From Cognatiluteimonas weifangensis (GTDB taxonomy: Bacteria > Pseudomonadota > Gammaproteobacteria > Xanthomonadales > Xanthomonadaceae), in the NCBI RefSeq assembly GCF_003416885.1, contig NZ_QVPD01000001.1, positions 1 through 64,000 of the forward strand: DNA of 64,000 nt. The letters are read 5' to 3'. The notes beneath the pieces were generated by a model. It ran no database searches. It saw nothing but the letters and a program-made list of their open reading frames with translations, and was not told the origin of the DNA. Both the position numbers and the translations under genes were made by a program. The first letter of the stretch is position 1. Each line of letters begins with the position of its first letter. Below are positions 57,036 to 64,000 of the stretch, piece after piece.

Positions 57036-57914
57036 ATGCCCACCGCCCCCGCCAGGCCGCACGTGTTCGACGCCACCACCGACCGCTTCGAGGCCGACGT
57101 CATCCAGCGCTCGCTGCAGGTCCCGGTGCTGGTGGATTTCTGGGCGGCGTGGTGCGGGCCGTGCAAGACCCTCGGCCCGATCCTGGAAAAGCTCGCCGCC
57201 GACTACCACGGCGCGTTCGAGCTGGCCAAGGTTGATGTCGACAAGGAGCAGCAGCTGGCCGCCGCGTTCCAGATCCGCTCGATCCCGACGGTGATGCTGG
57301 TCAAGGACGGGCAACTGGTCGACGGCTTCCCCGGCGCGCTGCCGGAAGCGCAGCTGCGCGAGTTCCTCAGCCACCACGGCATCGCGCCGGGCGTGCCGGC
57401 GGACACCGCGCCGGCGCCGGAAGCGGCCGCCGCGCCGCTGGATCCGCACGCCGAAGTGATGCGCCTGCGCAAGGCGGTCGAGGCCGCGCCGGAGCAGGCC
57501 GAGCTCAAGCTCGATCTGGCGCTGGCGCTGCTGGCCATCGGCGGCGCGCACGAGGCGCGGCAGCTGCTGGACGCGCTGCCGGCCAACCTGGCCACCGACG
57601 AGCGCGCGGTCAAGGCGCATGCGCGGCTGGACTTCGCCGCGCTGCTGCAGGACGCGCCGCCGCCGGAAACGCTGCAGGCCGCGATCGCCGCCAACCCCGA
57701 CGACCTGCGCGCACGCCACCTGCTGGGCGTGCAGCGCATCGTCGCCGGCGACGCCGAGGCCGGGCTGGAGCAGTTCATGGAAATGCTGGGCCGCAACCGC
57801 GACTTCGACGACGGGCTGCCGAAAAAGGCGCTGATCGACGCCTTCCGCATCGTCGAGGACGAGGACCTGGTCGGCCGCTACCGCCGCAGGATGTCGTCGC
57901 TGCTGCTGGTGTAA
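57036..57914 (+). CDS. ybbN: Thioredoxin-domain co-chaperone CnoX/YbbN
   Basis: CnoX couples holdase activity to thiol chemistry and hands clients to GroEL. The 292-aa product has an N-terminal thioredoxin domain with W-C-G-P-C (C40, C43) and a TPR-like C-terminal half (VMRLRKAVEAAPEQAELKLD, ANPDDLRARHLLG). Unlike E. coli YbbN, which has a SxxC site, the active CxxC is intact, as in Caulobacter. The ATG at 57036 was chosen over an upstream in-frame start. It is divergent from the XRE cassette. Confidence 0.9.
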   Translation: MPTAPARPHVFDATTDRFEADVIQRSLQVPVLVDFWAAWCGPCKTLGPILEKLAADYHGAFELAKVDVDKEQQLAAAFQIRSIPTVMLVKDGQLVDGFPGALPEAQLREFLSHHGIAPGVPADTAPAPEAAAAPLDPHAEVMRLRKAVEAAPEQAELKLDLALALLAIGGAHEARQLLDALPANLATDERAVKAHARLDFAALLQDAPPPETLQAAIAANPDDLRARHLLGVQRIVAGDAEAGLEQFMEMLGRNRDFDDGLPKKALIDAFRIVEDEDLVGRYRRRMSSLLLV

Positions 57915-57917
57915 CCG

Positions 57918-58376
57918 GTGCGCAGGCTGTCGGCGCGCACGCTGCGGCATGCGCTCAACCTGTGGCCGCCGTTCCTGTGCGCCGGCATCCACGTCTCGCA
58001 TCTGGCCGCGGACTTCCGCCACGCGCGGGTGGAACTGCGGATGCGGCCGTGGAACCGCAATTACGTCGGCACCCACTTCGGCGGCTCGCTGTTCGCGATG
58101 ACCGATCCGTTCTGGATGCTGCTGGCGCTGCACGCGCTGGGCGAGGACCACATCGTCTGGGACCGCGCCGCGACGATCGATTTCGACAAGCCGGCGCGCG
58201 GCACCGTGGCCGCCGAGTTCCGCCTCGACGACGCCGTGCTCGACGAGCTGCGCGCCGCCACCGCCGGCGGCGACAAGGTGCTGCGCTGGTTCGAGACCCC
58301 GGTCCACGACGCCGGCGGCGCCGTGGTGGCGCGCGTGCGCAAGCAGCTGTACCTGCGGCGCAAGCGCGGGCGCTGA
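57918..58376 (+). CDS. DUF4442 hotdog-fold thioesterase-like protein
   Basis: A 152-aa hotdog-fold protein of the DUF4442 family, related to acyl-CoA thioesterases. Features are RHALNLWPPFLCAGIHVSHL, the helix NRNYVGTHFGGSLFAMTDPF that forms the hotdog core, and C-terminal strands (AVVARVRKQLYLRRK). The GTG start lies 3 nt after ybbN, so the two are co-transcribed. The substrate is unknown. Confidence 0.8.
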   Translation: MRRLSARTLRHALNLWPPFLCAGIHVSHLAADFRHARVELRMRPWNRNYVGTHFGGSLFAMTDPFWMLLALHALGEDHIVWDRAATIDFDKPARGTVAAEFRLDDAVLDELRAATAGGDKVLRWFETPVHDAGGAVVARVRKQLYLRRKRGR

Positions 58377-58447
58377 CCGCCCGCCCCGAAGCGCCCGCAG
58401 ACTCGCCGCGGGGCGGTATGCTCGGCGCTCCGCAACCGGGGGCCCGG

Positions 58448-60508
58448 ATGTCCGCCACACCGCCAGACCCAGACGCCGCCACGCCCGCCCCCGGGGACGC
58501 GCCCGACGGCGTGCCGTTGCCGGAGATCGCCGGCTACCGGCTGCTGCGCGTGCTCGGCGCCGGCGGCATGTCGACCGTGTACCTCGGCCGCCAGGAATCG
58601 CTGGGACGCGAGGTCGCGATCAAGGTGATGCTGCCCGAGGCGCTGGCCGACGAGGTCAGCCGCCGCCGCTTCGAGAACGAGGCGCGCACCATCGCCCGGC
58701 TGGAGCACCCGCACATCGTCGGCATCTTCGAGGTCGGCCGCACCCGGGCCGGCCTGCCCTATTACGCGATGCCCTATCTCGCCCGCGGCCACCTCGGCCA
58801 GCGCGAGTTCGCCCAGGACGGGCACGAGAACGGCCACGCCCGGGTGCGCGCGATCCTGCACGCGCTGCTGTCGGCACTGGATTACGCGCACGCGCGCGGC
58901 GTGGTGCACCGCGACGTCAAGGCCGAGAACGTGCTGTTCGACGAAGCCGAGCGGCCGCTGCTGGCCGACTTCGGCATCGCCCTGCGCCGCGGCTTCGGCC
59001 CGCGCGTCACCACCGCCGGGATGGCCGTGGGCAGCACCGCATACATGGCGCCGGAGCAGGCGCGCGGCGAGGAGGTCGACGCCCGCGCCGACCTCTACAG
59101 CGTCGGCGTGCTGGCCTGGGAAATGCTCACCGGCAAGCTGCCGTACATGGCCGGCGACGCGCTGTCGATGGCGGTGATGCACGCGCAGGACCCGATCCCG
59201 CGGCTGCCGCGGCCGCTGCGCCACTGGCAGCGGTTCCTCGACAAGGCGCTGGCGAAATCGCCGGCGCAGCGGTTCCACAACGCGCAGCGCATGCGCGAGG
59301 CGCTGGACCGGGTGCCGCTGCGCGGCGGCCAGCCGCTGACGCGCGCGCTGGCCGGCGTGCAGCGCGGCCTCGCCCGGGTCCGGCACTGGCCGCGGGCGGC
59401 GTGGCTGGCGGTGCTGCTGCTGGGAGCGGCCGGCATCGGTTTCGCCCTGCGCCAGGGCGGCGGCGACGAGCGCTTCTTCCGCGTGCCCGGCGCCGAGCGC
59501 AGCGCGCCGGCGTCCCCCGGCCTGCTCGGCGACATCACCGACCCGATGCTGCGGCCGCTGCCGGTGTCTCCGGCCGAGCGCTGGATCACCGCCGCCGAAC
59601 AGCAACTGCGCGCGCACGCGCTGACCGCGCCCCGGGGCGCCAACGCCTACGACAGCCTGCTCGCCGCCTGGCACGCCGACGCCGGCCACCCGCGCCTGCC
59701 GGCGGCGACCGCGGCGCTGCTCGGCGCCTTCGCCGAGCAGGCCGAGCGCCGCATCCGCAGCGGCGACACCGCGCGCGCGCGCGACTACGTCGACCGCGCC
59801 GCGCAGCTGAGCGCGGCCGCGCCCCACGGCGATCCGGCCGCGCTGGCGCAGCTGCGCGCGCGCGTCGCCAAGGCGCTGGATGCACGCATCGCCGATGCCG
59901 CCGCGCACTACGACCGCGACACCGCACTGCGGCTGGCCGACAGCGCCCGCGCGCTGGGCCTGGACGCCGCCGCCAGCCAGGCGCTGCGCGCGCGCGCGCA
60001 GGCGATCCCGCGCAGCGGCGACGCGCTGCCCGGAGAGGCGGACATGCGCCTGGTCGCGACCGGCGACGGCATGATCGCGGTGGCCCGCAGCGAGGTCAGC
60101 CACGCCGAGTACGCGCGCTTCGCCAGCGCCACCGGACGCGACGCCGCGCTGTGCCGCGAACGGCTGTCGCCGCTGCGCATCGTCAAGCCGATCTCCTGGC
60201 GCGAACCGGGCTTCGCGACGACGCCGGGCCAGCCGGTGGTGTGCGTGTCCTGGGCCGATGCCGACGCCTACGCGCGCTGGCTGAGCCAGCGCAGCGGCCA
60301 CCGCTACCGGCTGCCGGACGCGGCCGAGGCCGGCGCACTGCCGGCCGGCGGCGGCGCCAAACCGGTCGCCGAATGGTTGCGCGAATGCCGCGACGGCTGC
60401 CGCGAACGCCTGACTCGCGGCCGCAGCTGGCGCGGCGGCGCCGACGCCGCGCGCGAGGCCGCGCGCGGCTACGACGACGTCGGCTTCCGCCTGGTGCGCG
60501 AGCTGTAG
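58448..60508 (+). CDS. Serine/threonine kinase fused to a SUMF1-like domain
   Basis: A 686-aa transmembrane Hanks-type kinase. Motifs are GAGGMSTVYLG (37-47), VAIKV (K59), HRDVKAEN (154-161), DFGIAL (174-179) and APEQ (201-204). One membrane helix lies near residues 320-345. A helical extracytoplasmic region follows, and the C-terminus is an FGE-sulfatase (SUMF1)-like fold: SEVSHAEYARFASATG, PVVCVSWADADAYARWLS, RYRLPDAAE and the closing GYDDVGFRLVREL. The SUMF1-like part probably senses or binds outside the membrane rather than oxidising Cys; this is inferred. The neighbours do not reveal its targets. Confidence 0.9.
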   Translation: MSATPPDPDAATPAPGDAPDGVPLPEIAGYRLLRVLGAGGMSTVYLGRQESLGREVAIKVMLPEALADEVSRRRFENEARTIARLEHPHIVGIFEVGRTRAGLPYYAMPYLARGHLGQREFAQDGHENGHARVRAILHALLSALDYAHARGVVHRDVKAENVLFDEAERPLLADFGIALRRGFGPRVTTAGMAVGSTAYMAPEQARGEEVDARADLYSVGVLAWEMLTGKLPYMAGDALSMAVMHAQDPIPRLPRPLRHWQRFLDKALAKSPAQRFHNAQRMREALDRVPLRGGQPLTRALAGVQRGLARVRHWPRAAWLAVLLLGAAGIGFALRQGGGDERFFRVPGAERSAPASPGLLGDITDPMLRPLPVSPAERWITAAEQQLRAHALTAPRGANAYDSLLAAWHADAGHPRLPAATAALLGAFAEQAERRIRSGDTARARDYVDRAAQLSAAAPHGDPAALAQLRARVAKALDARIADAAAHYDRDTALRLADSARALGLDAAASQALRARAQAIPRSGDALPGEADMRLVATGDGMIAVARSEVSHAEYARFASATGRDAALCRERLSPLRIVKPISWREPGFATTPGQPVVCVSWADADAYARWLSQRSGHRYRLPDAAEAGALPAGGGAKPVAEWLRECRDGCRERLTRGRSWRGGADAAREAARGYDDVGFRLVREL

Positions 60509-60566
60509 CACGGCTCCGCCACGCGGCTTGCGCCACGCCGCCGCGACGGCGGACCGCGACGCACCC

Positions 60567-60572
60567 TACAAT
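60567..60572 (+). promoter_or_regulatory. -10 element directly before a start codon
   Basis: TACAAT ends 6 nt before the ATG at 60579. A start point 6-8 nt downstream of it would fall at or next to the A of the ATG, so the DUF502 mRNA may be leaderless. No Shine-Dalgarno is visible, which agrees. There is no clear -35. Confidence 0.4.
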
Positions 60573-60578
60573 CCACGC

Positions 60579-61256
60579 ATGCGCCCGCCCCTGTCCACCG
60601 GTCAACGCCTGCAACGGCTGTTCCTCACCGGTCTGCTGACCCTGCTGCCGATCTGGCTGACCTGGGTCGTGGTCAAGTTCGTGTTCGTGCTGCTGTCGGA
60701 CACCAGCCGGCCGCTGACCGGCACCCTGCTGCACAACCTCGCCGTCGCCGATCCGGCGCTGCGCTGGCTGGAAGATCCCTGGGTGCAGACCGCGATCGCG
60801 CTGCTGGCGACGCTGGCGGTGATCCTGCTGGCGGGCTGGATGGCGCGGCGCATGTTCGGCCAGCGCATGCTGCGCTGGTTCGAGGCGCTGGTCGCGCGCA
60901 TCCCGCTGGCCAGCACCATCTACGGCAGCGCGCGCAAGCTGCTCGACATCCTGCAGACCCAGCCCGACGGCACCCAGCGCGTGGTGCTGATCGACTTTCC
61001 GCACGACCAGATGAAGTCGGTCGGCTTCGTCACCCGCGTGATCCGCGAGCAGGGCACCGGCCGCGAGCTGGCCGCGGTGTACGTGCCGACCACGCCCAAC
61101 CCGACTTCCGGCTACCTGGAGATCGTGCCGATCGAGAAGATCACGCCGACCGACTGGACCGTGGACCAGGCGATGAGCTTCATCATCTCCGGCGGCGCGG
61201 TGTCGCCGGACTCGATTCCGTTCGCCGCGCCGGCCGCCACCATCGCCCCGGAGTGA
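60579..61256 (+). CDS. DUF502 family membrane protein
   Basis: A 225-aa membrane protein. An N-terminal helix reads RLFLTGLLTLLPIWLTWVVV, a second helix lies near residues 67-90, and a conserved soluble C-terminal part has IPLASTIYGSARKLLDIL, FPHDQMKSVGFVTR, VYVPTTPNPTSGYLEIVP and a MSFIISGGAVSP ending. These are DUF502 hallmarks; the function is unknown, though plant homologues are membrane trafficking factors. Its stop overlaps an in-frame GTG of the next gene. Confidence 0.88.
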   Translation: MRPPLSTGQRLQRLFLTGLLTLLPIWLTWVVVKFVFVLLSDTSRPLTGTLLHNLAVADPALRWLEDPWVQTAIALLATLAVILLAGWMARRMFGQRMLRWFEALVARIPLASTIYGSARKLLDILQTQPDGTQRVVLIDFPHDQMKSVGFVTRVIREQGTGRELAAVYVPTTPNPTSGYLEIVPIEKITPTDWTVDQAMSFIISGGAVSPDSIPFAAPAATIAPE

Positions 61257-61312
61257 ACACCGTCGCCGCGCGCGGTGGCGGCATCCATTCGGCACGACAA
61301 CCGGGGGCACGC

Positions 61313-62125
61313 ATGCAATCCACGGAACACGGCCAGTCCGGCCTGCGCAGCGCCGGCCTGGCGCTGCTCGACGACCGCGCCGTGCGCTTGTTCGTCGGCC
61401 TGGCGGCGTTCTTCTGCGTCAACGCGGTGCTGGCCGAGTTCATCGGGGTCAAGATCTTCGCGCTCGAGGACACCCTGGGCATCCGTCCGCTGGAATGGAA
61501 CCTGTTCGGCCAGAGCGGCTCGCTCAACTTCACCGCCGGCACCTTGCTGTGGCCGATCGTGTTCATCATGACCGACACGGTCAACGAGTATTACGGCAAG
61601 CGCGGCGTGCGGCTGATCAGCTGGCTGGCGGCGGGGCTGATCGCGTACGGTTTCGTGTTCGCCTTCGTCGCCATCCACCTGGCACCGGCGTCGTGGTGGG
61701 TGACGGTGGTCGCCGAGGAGGGCGTGCCGGACTACCAGGCCGCGTTCGCCGCGGTGTTCGGCCAGGGCCTGTGGACGATCTGGGGCTCGCTGATCGCCTT
61801 CATCGTCGGCCAGCTGATCGACGTCCACGTGTTCCACCGCATCCGCCGCGCCACCGGCGAGCGCCACGCCTGGCTGCGCGCCACCGGCTCCACCGCGGTG
61901 TCGCAGCTGGTGGACAGTTTCGTGGTGCTGTACATCGCCTTCGTGATCGGCCCGCAGCACTGGCCGACCTCGCTGTTCCTGGCGGTGGGCACGCTCAACT
62001 ACGGCTACAAGATGCTGGCCGCGATCGCGCTGATCCCGCTGCTGTACCTGGCGCGCGCCGGCATCCACCGCTACCTCGGCCGCGCGCGCGCAGACGCCCT
62101 GCGCCTGCGCGCTGCAGCCGGCTGA
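61313..62125 (+). CDS. yhhQ: Queuosine precursor transporter YhhQ (VUT family)
   Basis: YhhQ imports 7-cyano-7-deazaguanine or related precursors for queuosine tRNA modification. The 270-aa protein has about six helices: LFVGLAAFFCVNAVLAEFI, WPIVFIMTDTVNEYYGKRGV, IWGSLIAFIVGQLIDVHVF, VSQLVDSFVVLYIAFVIG and LNYGYKMLAAIALIPLLYLA. The ATG at 61313 follows GGGGG; a GTG at 61253 overlapping the previous stop would add 20 residues. Confidence 0.88.
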   Translation: MQSTEHGQSGLRSAGLALLDDRAVRLFVGLAAFFCVNAVLAEFIGVKIFALEDTLGIRPLEWNLFGQSGSLNFTAGTLLWPIVFIMTDTVNEYYGKRGVRLISWLAAGLIAYGFVFAFVAIHLAPASWWVTVVAEEGVPDYQAAFAAVFGQGLWTIWGSLIAFIVGQLIDVHVFHRIRRATGERHAWLRATGSTAVSQLVDSFVVLYIAFVIGPQHWPTSLFLAVGTLNYGYKMLAAIALIPLLYLARAGIHRYLGRARADALRLRAAAG

Positions 62126-62208
62126 GCCGCGCCGTCCGACGCGCGTAGTGCCGCATCGGGCACTGGATCCTGGTCTCTTGACGGTGCCCGGCGAAGTGTG
62201 CTTTGCGA

Positions 62209-62222
62209 TTGATCCAGATCAG
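62209..62222 (+). promoter_or_regulatory. FNR/Anr-type box upstream of the 49-aa gene
   Basis: TTGATccagATCAG matches the FNR consensus TTGAT-N4-ATCAA at nine of ten defined positions. It lies 60 nt before the ATG at 62283. A near-identical box precedes the next gene at 62505. No strong -10 is seen at the expected distance, so promoter geometry is unproven. Confidence 0.6.
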
Positions 62223-62282
62223 GGCGACGGGCGCAGGCGCCGCGCACCGTGGGGGCGAAGACACAAACACAGGAGGTCTTCC

Positions 62283-62432
62283 ATGTCCGTCTCCGATAGC
62301 GCTTACGCCGTCGCGCGCAGCGAGCACGACGCCCAGGAACGCGAGGCCGTGATCGACCGCGAACTCGACCAGAGCTTCCCCGCCAGCGATCCGCCCGGCT
62401 GGACGATGGGGCCCGAACGCTCCGCCTGGTAA
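62283..62432 (+). CDS. 49-aa conserved small protein with SFPASDPP motif
   Basis: A 49-residue acidic protein with the pattern EREAVIDRELDQSFPASDPP followed by GWTMG. Short proteins or domains ending with 'D..LD.SFPASDPP' are widespread in proteobacteria, but their role is unknown to me. The start is well supported: AGGAGG sits 7 nt before the ATG, and the frame upstream has no good start. The FNR-type box just upstream suggests induction when oxygen is low. Confidence 0.75.
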   Translation: MSVSDSAYAVARSEHDAQEREAVIDRELDQSFPASDPPGWTMGPERSAW

Positions 62433-62504
62433 CCCGCGCCCCGGCCGCGCGCGCGCTGCATGCGCGTCCGCGGCCGGCACTGCGCGCTCCCCGCGGATGC
62501 GCGC

Positions 62505-62518
62505 TTGATACAGATCAT
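62505..62518 (+). promoter_or_regulatory. FNR/Anr-type box with class II spacing
   Basis: TTGATacagATCAT again matches TTGAT-N4-ATCAA at nine of ten positions. A -10-like TACGGT (62541-62546) lies where a class II FNR promoter would have it if the box centre (62511.5) is at -41.5. The gene start is at 62576 with GGGGA before it. Confidence 0.65.
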
Positions 62519-62575
62519 GTCGCGCAACGGCGGTGCGGCCTACGGTAATGGTTTCCGTTTACGGGGAACATTGCC

Positions 62576-63193
62576 ATGGCTTTTCCCGCCTTCTTCGCGC
62601 AGGCACCGGTGATCCATACCCACGACGCGCTGGCACAACTGCTGGGCGCCTCCGGCGATGGCCGCATCGACTACACCTACGCCGACGCGGTGCGCCTGGC
62701 CGGCCATTCCTGCCCGACCGTGGCCGGCGCCTATCTGATGGGACGCGCGGCGCTGCAGGCGCTGTATCCCGATGGTCCCGCCGAACGCGGCCAGATCGAA
62801 GTGTCGATGCCCGCGCCCGCCAGCGAAGGCACCACCGGCGTGATCGCCCAGGTGCTGACCCTGCTCACCGGCGCCGCCGCCGACAACGGCTTCCACGGCA
62901 TCGCCGGGCGCCACGCGCGCAACGGCCTGCTGGACTACGCCGGCCGCCACGACGAAGGCGCGATCACCTTCCGCCGCCGCGACACCGGCGCCACGGTCGC
63001 GGTGGAACTGGACACCTCGCCGGTGCCCGGCAACCCCCACGTGCGCGAGCTGCTGGGCGCGATCCTGCAGGGCGTCGCCAACGACGCACAGAAGCAGGCC
63101 TTCGCCGACGGCTGGCAGGAGCGCGTGCGGCGCCTGCTGCTGGAGTTCGCCGACGATCCCCGCGTGGTCCGGGTCACCCGCCTGGCGGCCTGA
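62576..63193 (+). CDS. FmdE-like domain protein
   Basis: A 205-aa cytosolic protein with YADAVRLAGHSCPTVAGAYL at about residues 35-54. This resembles the FmdE domain motif (HxCPG...G), in which His and Cys bind metal (here H44 and C46), but Thr replaces the usual Gly after Pro. The rest (ASEGTTGVIAQVLTLLTGAA, DNGFHGIAGRHARNGLLDYA) fits the same family only loosely. FmdE relatives occur with molybdenum enzymes and anaerobic metabolism, consistent with the FNR-type box. The function is unproven. Confidence 0.6.
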   Translation: MAFPAFFAQAPVIHTHDALAQLLGASGDGRIDYTYADAVRLAGHSCPTVAGAYLMGRAALQALYPDGPAERGQIEVSMPAPASEGTTGVIAQVLTLLTGAAADNGFHGIAGRHARNGLLDYAGRHDEGAITFRRRDTGATVAVELDTSPVPGNPHVRELLGAILQGVANDAQKQAFADGWQERVRRLLLEFADDPRVVRVTRLAA

Positions 63194-63321
63194 AGCGACA
63201 CCCACGCTCCCCGCCGCGGGCCGCCATGGCCCGCGCTGCACCGCACGCGTCCGTCGGCTCCTGCGCCCGGCCGCGACGGCTGCTATCGTGGCGCCAGCGC
63301 ACGCGTGCCGGGGAGGCGCCG

Positions 63322-63555
63322 ATGCCGGATCTGGAATCCCGATTGCTGCGCCGCTGGTCAGCGGCGAGCTTCCTCAAGGCCGGCGCGCTGGTGATCGTGC
63401 TCGGCGCCGCGCCGCTGCTGCTCTATACCCTGCTCGGCCCCACCGACGGCAATCCGATCGGCCTGGGCCTGCTGCTGGTGGTCGCGGTGCCGGTCGGCGC
63501 CCTGCTGCTGGGCATCGGCCTGCTGCGGCTGCTGGTCGCGCGGCTGCAGCGATGA
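63322..63555 (+). CDS. Small two-helix membrane protein
   Basis: A 77-aa protein with two membrane helices (LKAGALVIVLGAAPLLLYTL and LGLLLVVAVPVGALLLGIGL) joined by a GPTDGNP loop. A strong GGGAGG lies 6 nt before the ATG. I do not recognise the family. Its stop overlaps the next start as ATGA, so the two small membrane proteins are probably made together. Confidence 0.7.
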   Translation: MPDLESRLLRRWSAASFLKAGALVIVLGAAPLLLYTLLGPTDGNPIGLGLLLVVAVPVGALLLGIGLLRLLVARLQR

Positions 63556-63743
63556 AACACCTGTTCGACCTGCTCGGCGTGCTGCTCGGCCTGTACACCG
63601 CCTACAGCGCCTGGCGCGGCCGCGTCTACGGCAAGAGCGGCGCCGGCGGCCGCAGCTGGCACCGCAACGAGGACCCCAACGGATTCTGGACGCTGATCGC
63701 GATCTACGCGGCGGTCAGCGTGCTGCTGGTGGTGTGGTTTTGA
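63552..63743 (+). CDS. 63-aa membrane protein of unknown function
   Basis: A 63-aa protein with an N-terminal helix (LFDLLGVLLGLYTAYSAW), a basic Gly-rich loop (GKSGAGGRSWHRNEDP) and a C-terminal helix (FWTLIAIYAAVSVLLVVWF). It starts inside the preceding stop codon. No family recognised; an association with the preceding protein is inferred from overlap. Confidence 0.65.
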   Translation: MKHLFDLLGVLLGLYTAYSAWRGRVYGKSGAGGRSWHRNEDPNGFWTLIAIYAAVSVLLVVWF

Positions 63744-63824
63744 GGGACGGGCTTGCGGATGGTAACCAGCCGGCATATCCCCTTTTCTGAGATCTATTAA
63801 TTGTTAGCCTTACTGGAAAGCTCG

Positions 63825-64000
63825 ATGAGTGCCGAAGATCTCTTAATCCTGACTGACGCCGACATCAAGATGTTTCTTGAGCACGCTCCACTGTACTCAT
63901 GGAGGCATTTCAAGAGGCCAAGCGTCAATCGCTCCAGCCTGCACATTAACGAGATCGACTCGTACTGCGATGTCTGTGGTCAGATTCGCCCATTCCACGA
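63825..64000 (+). CDS. Truncated unknown gene at a low-GC boundary
   Basis: An open frame beginning with an ATG preceded by GGAAAG runs off the right edge (58 codons visible). It encodes an N-terminus like MSAEDLLILTDADIKMFLEH and a C-D-V-C pair near residue 52. The G+C falls to about half, and codons such as TTA, ATT and AGA appear that are absent from neighbours. No family can be named from this fragment. It is probably horizontally acquired. Confidence 0.55.
   Translation, partial: MSAEDLLILTDADIKMFLEHAPLYSWRHFKRPSVNRSSLHINEIDSYCDVCGQIRPFH

Overview
The window is a very GC-rich chromosomal segment (roughly 70% G+C by eye) of a gammaproteobacterium in the Xanthomonadaceae/Lysobacteraceae (Lysobacter, Luteimonas or a near relative). 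The evidence is the order of core genes (glnD-map | rpsB-tsf-pyrH-frr-uppS-cdsA-dxr-rseP-bamA-lpxD-fabZ-lpxA-lpxB-rnhB-dnaE-accA), the protein signatures and several dispersed palindromic repeats. The genus cannot be fixed from sequence alone. Almost everything is housekeeping. The accessory signal is concentrated in the repeats, in the 54-57 kb cassette, in the last 2 kb and at the extreme right edge.

Layout. 0-6.3 kb (minus strand): map, glnD, dapD, an ArsC/Spx-like reductase and dapE, covering methionine removal, PII uridylylation and lysine/diaminopimelate synthesis. 6.6-22.5 kb (plus): translation factors, UMP kinase, a CDF zinc exporter, ribosome recycling, undecaprenyl/CDP-diglyceride/isoprenoid synthesis, the RseP protease, BamA, the lipid A genes and RNase HII. 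Many start and stop codons here overlap by 4 nt. 22.7-34.5 kb (plus): a YkvA-like protein, dnaE, accA, tilS, xseB, ispA, a CHASE2 membrane protein and an SH3b-M48 peptidase. 34.5-53.5 kb (mostly minus): two DUF4870 paralogues; pmbA and tldD flanking darP; yhdP, rng, maf; then leuS-lptE-holA-nadD-rsfS-rlmH. A plus-strand SIMPL/tonB pair interrupts rlmH and maf.

53.8-57 kb holds a SemiSWEET, a redoxin and a four-gene minus-strand cassette controlled by a small XRE regulator with two matching operators at its promoter. 57-62 kb holds ybbN, a DUF4442 thioesterase, a Ser/Thr kinase fused to a SUMF1-like domain, a DUF502 protein and a YhhQ transporter. 62.1-63.7 kb holds small genes, two of which sit behind FNR-type boxes. 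The last ~240 bases drop sharply in G+C and start a truncated unknown gene, probably the edge of acquired DNA.

The most notable discovery is that essential genes carry dispersed palindromic elements inside their reading frames. A 60-nt element lies in frame in dnaE and again in leuS. The two copies are 54/60 identical without gaps, in the same orientation, but are read in two different frames. A different palindromic element appears inside ispA. A second striking structure is a pair of inverted hairpins between tsf and pyrH: related 42-nt cores are enclosed by long, nearly perfect arms whose sequences are unrelated between the two units.
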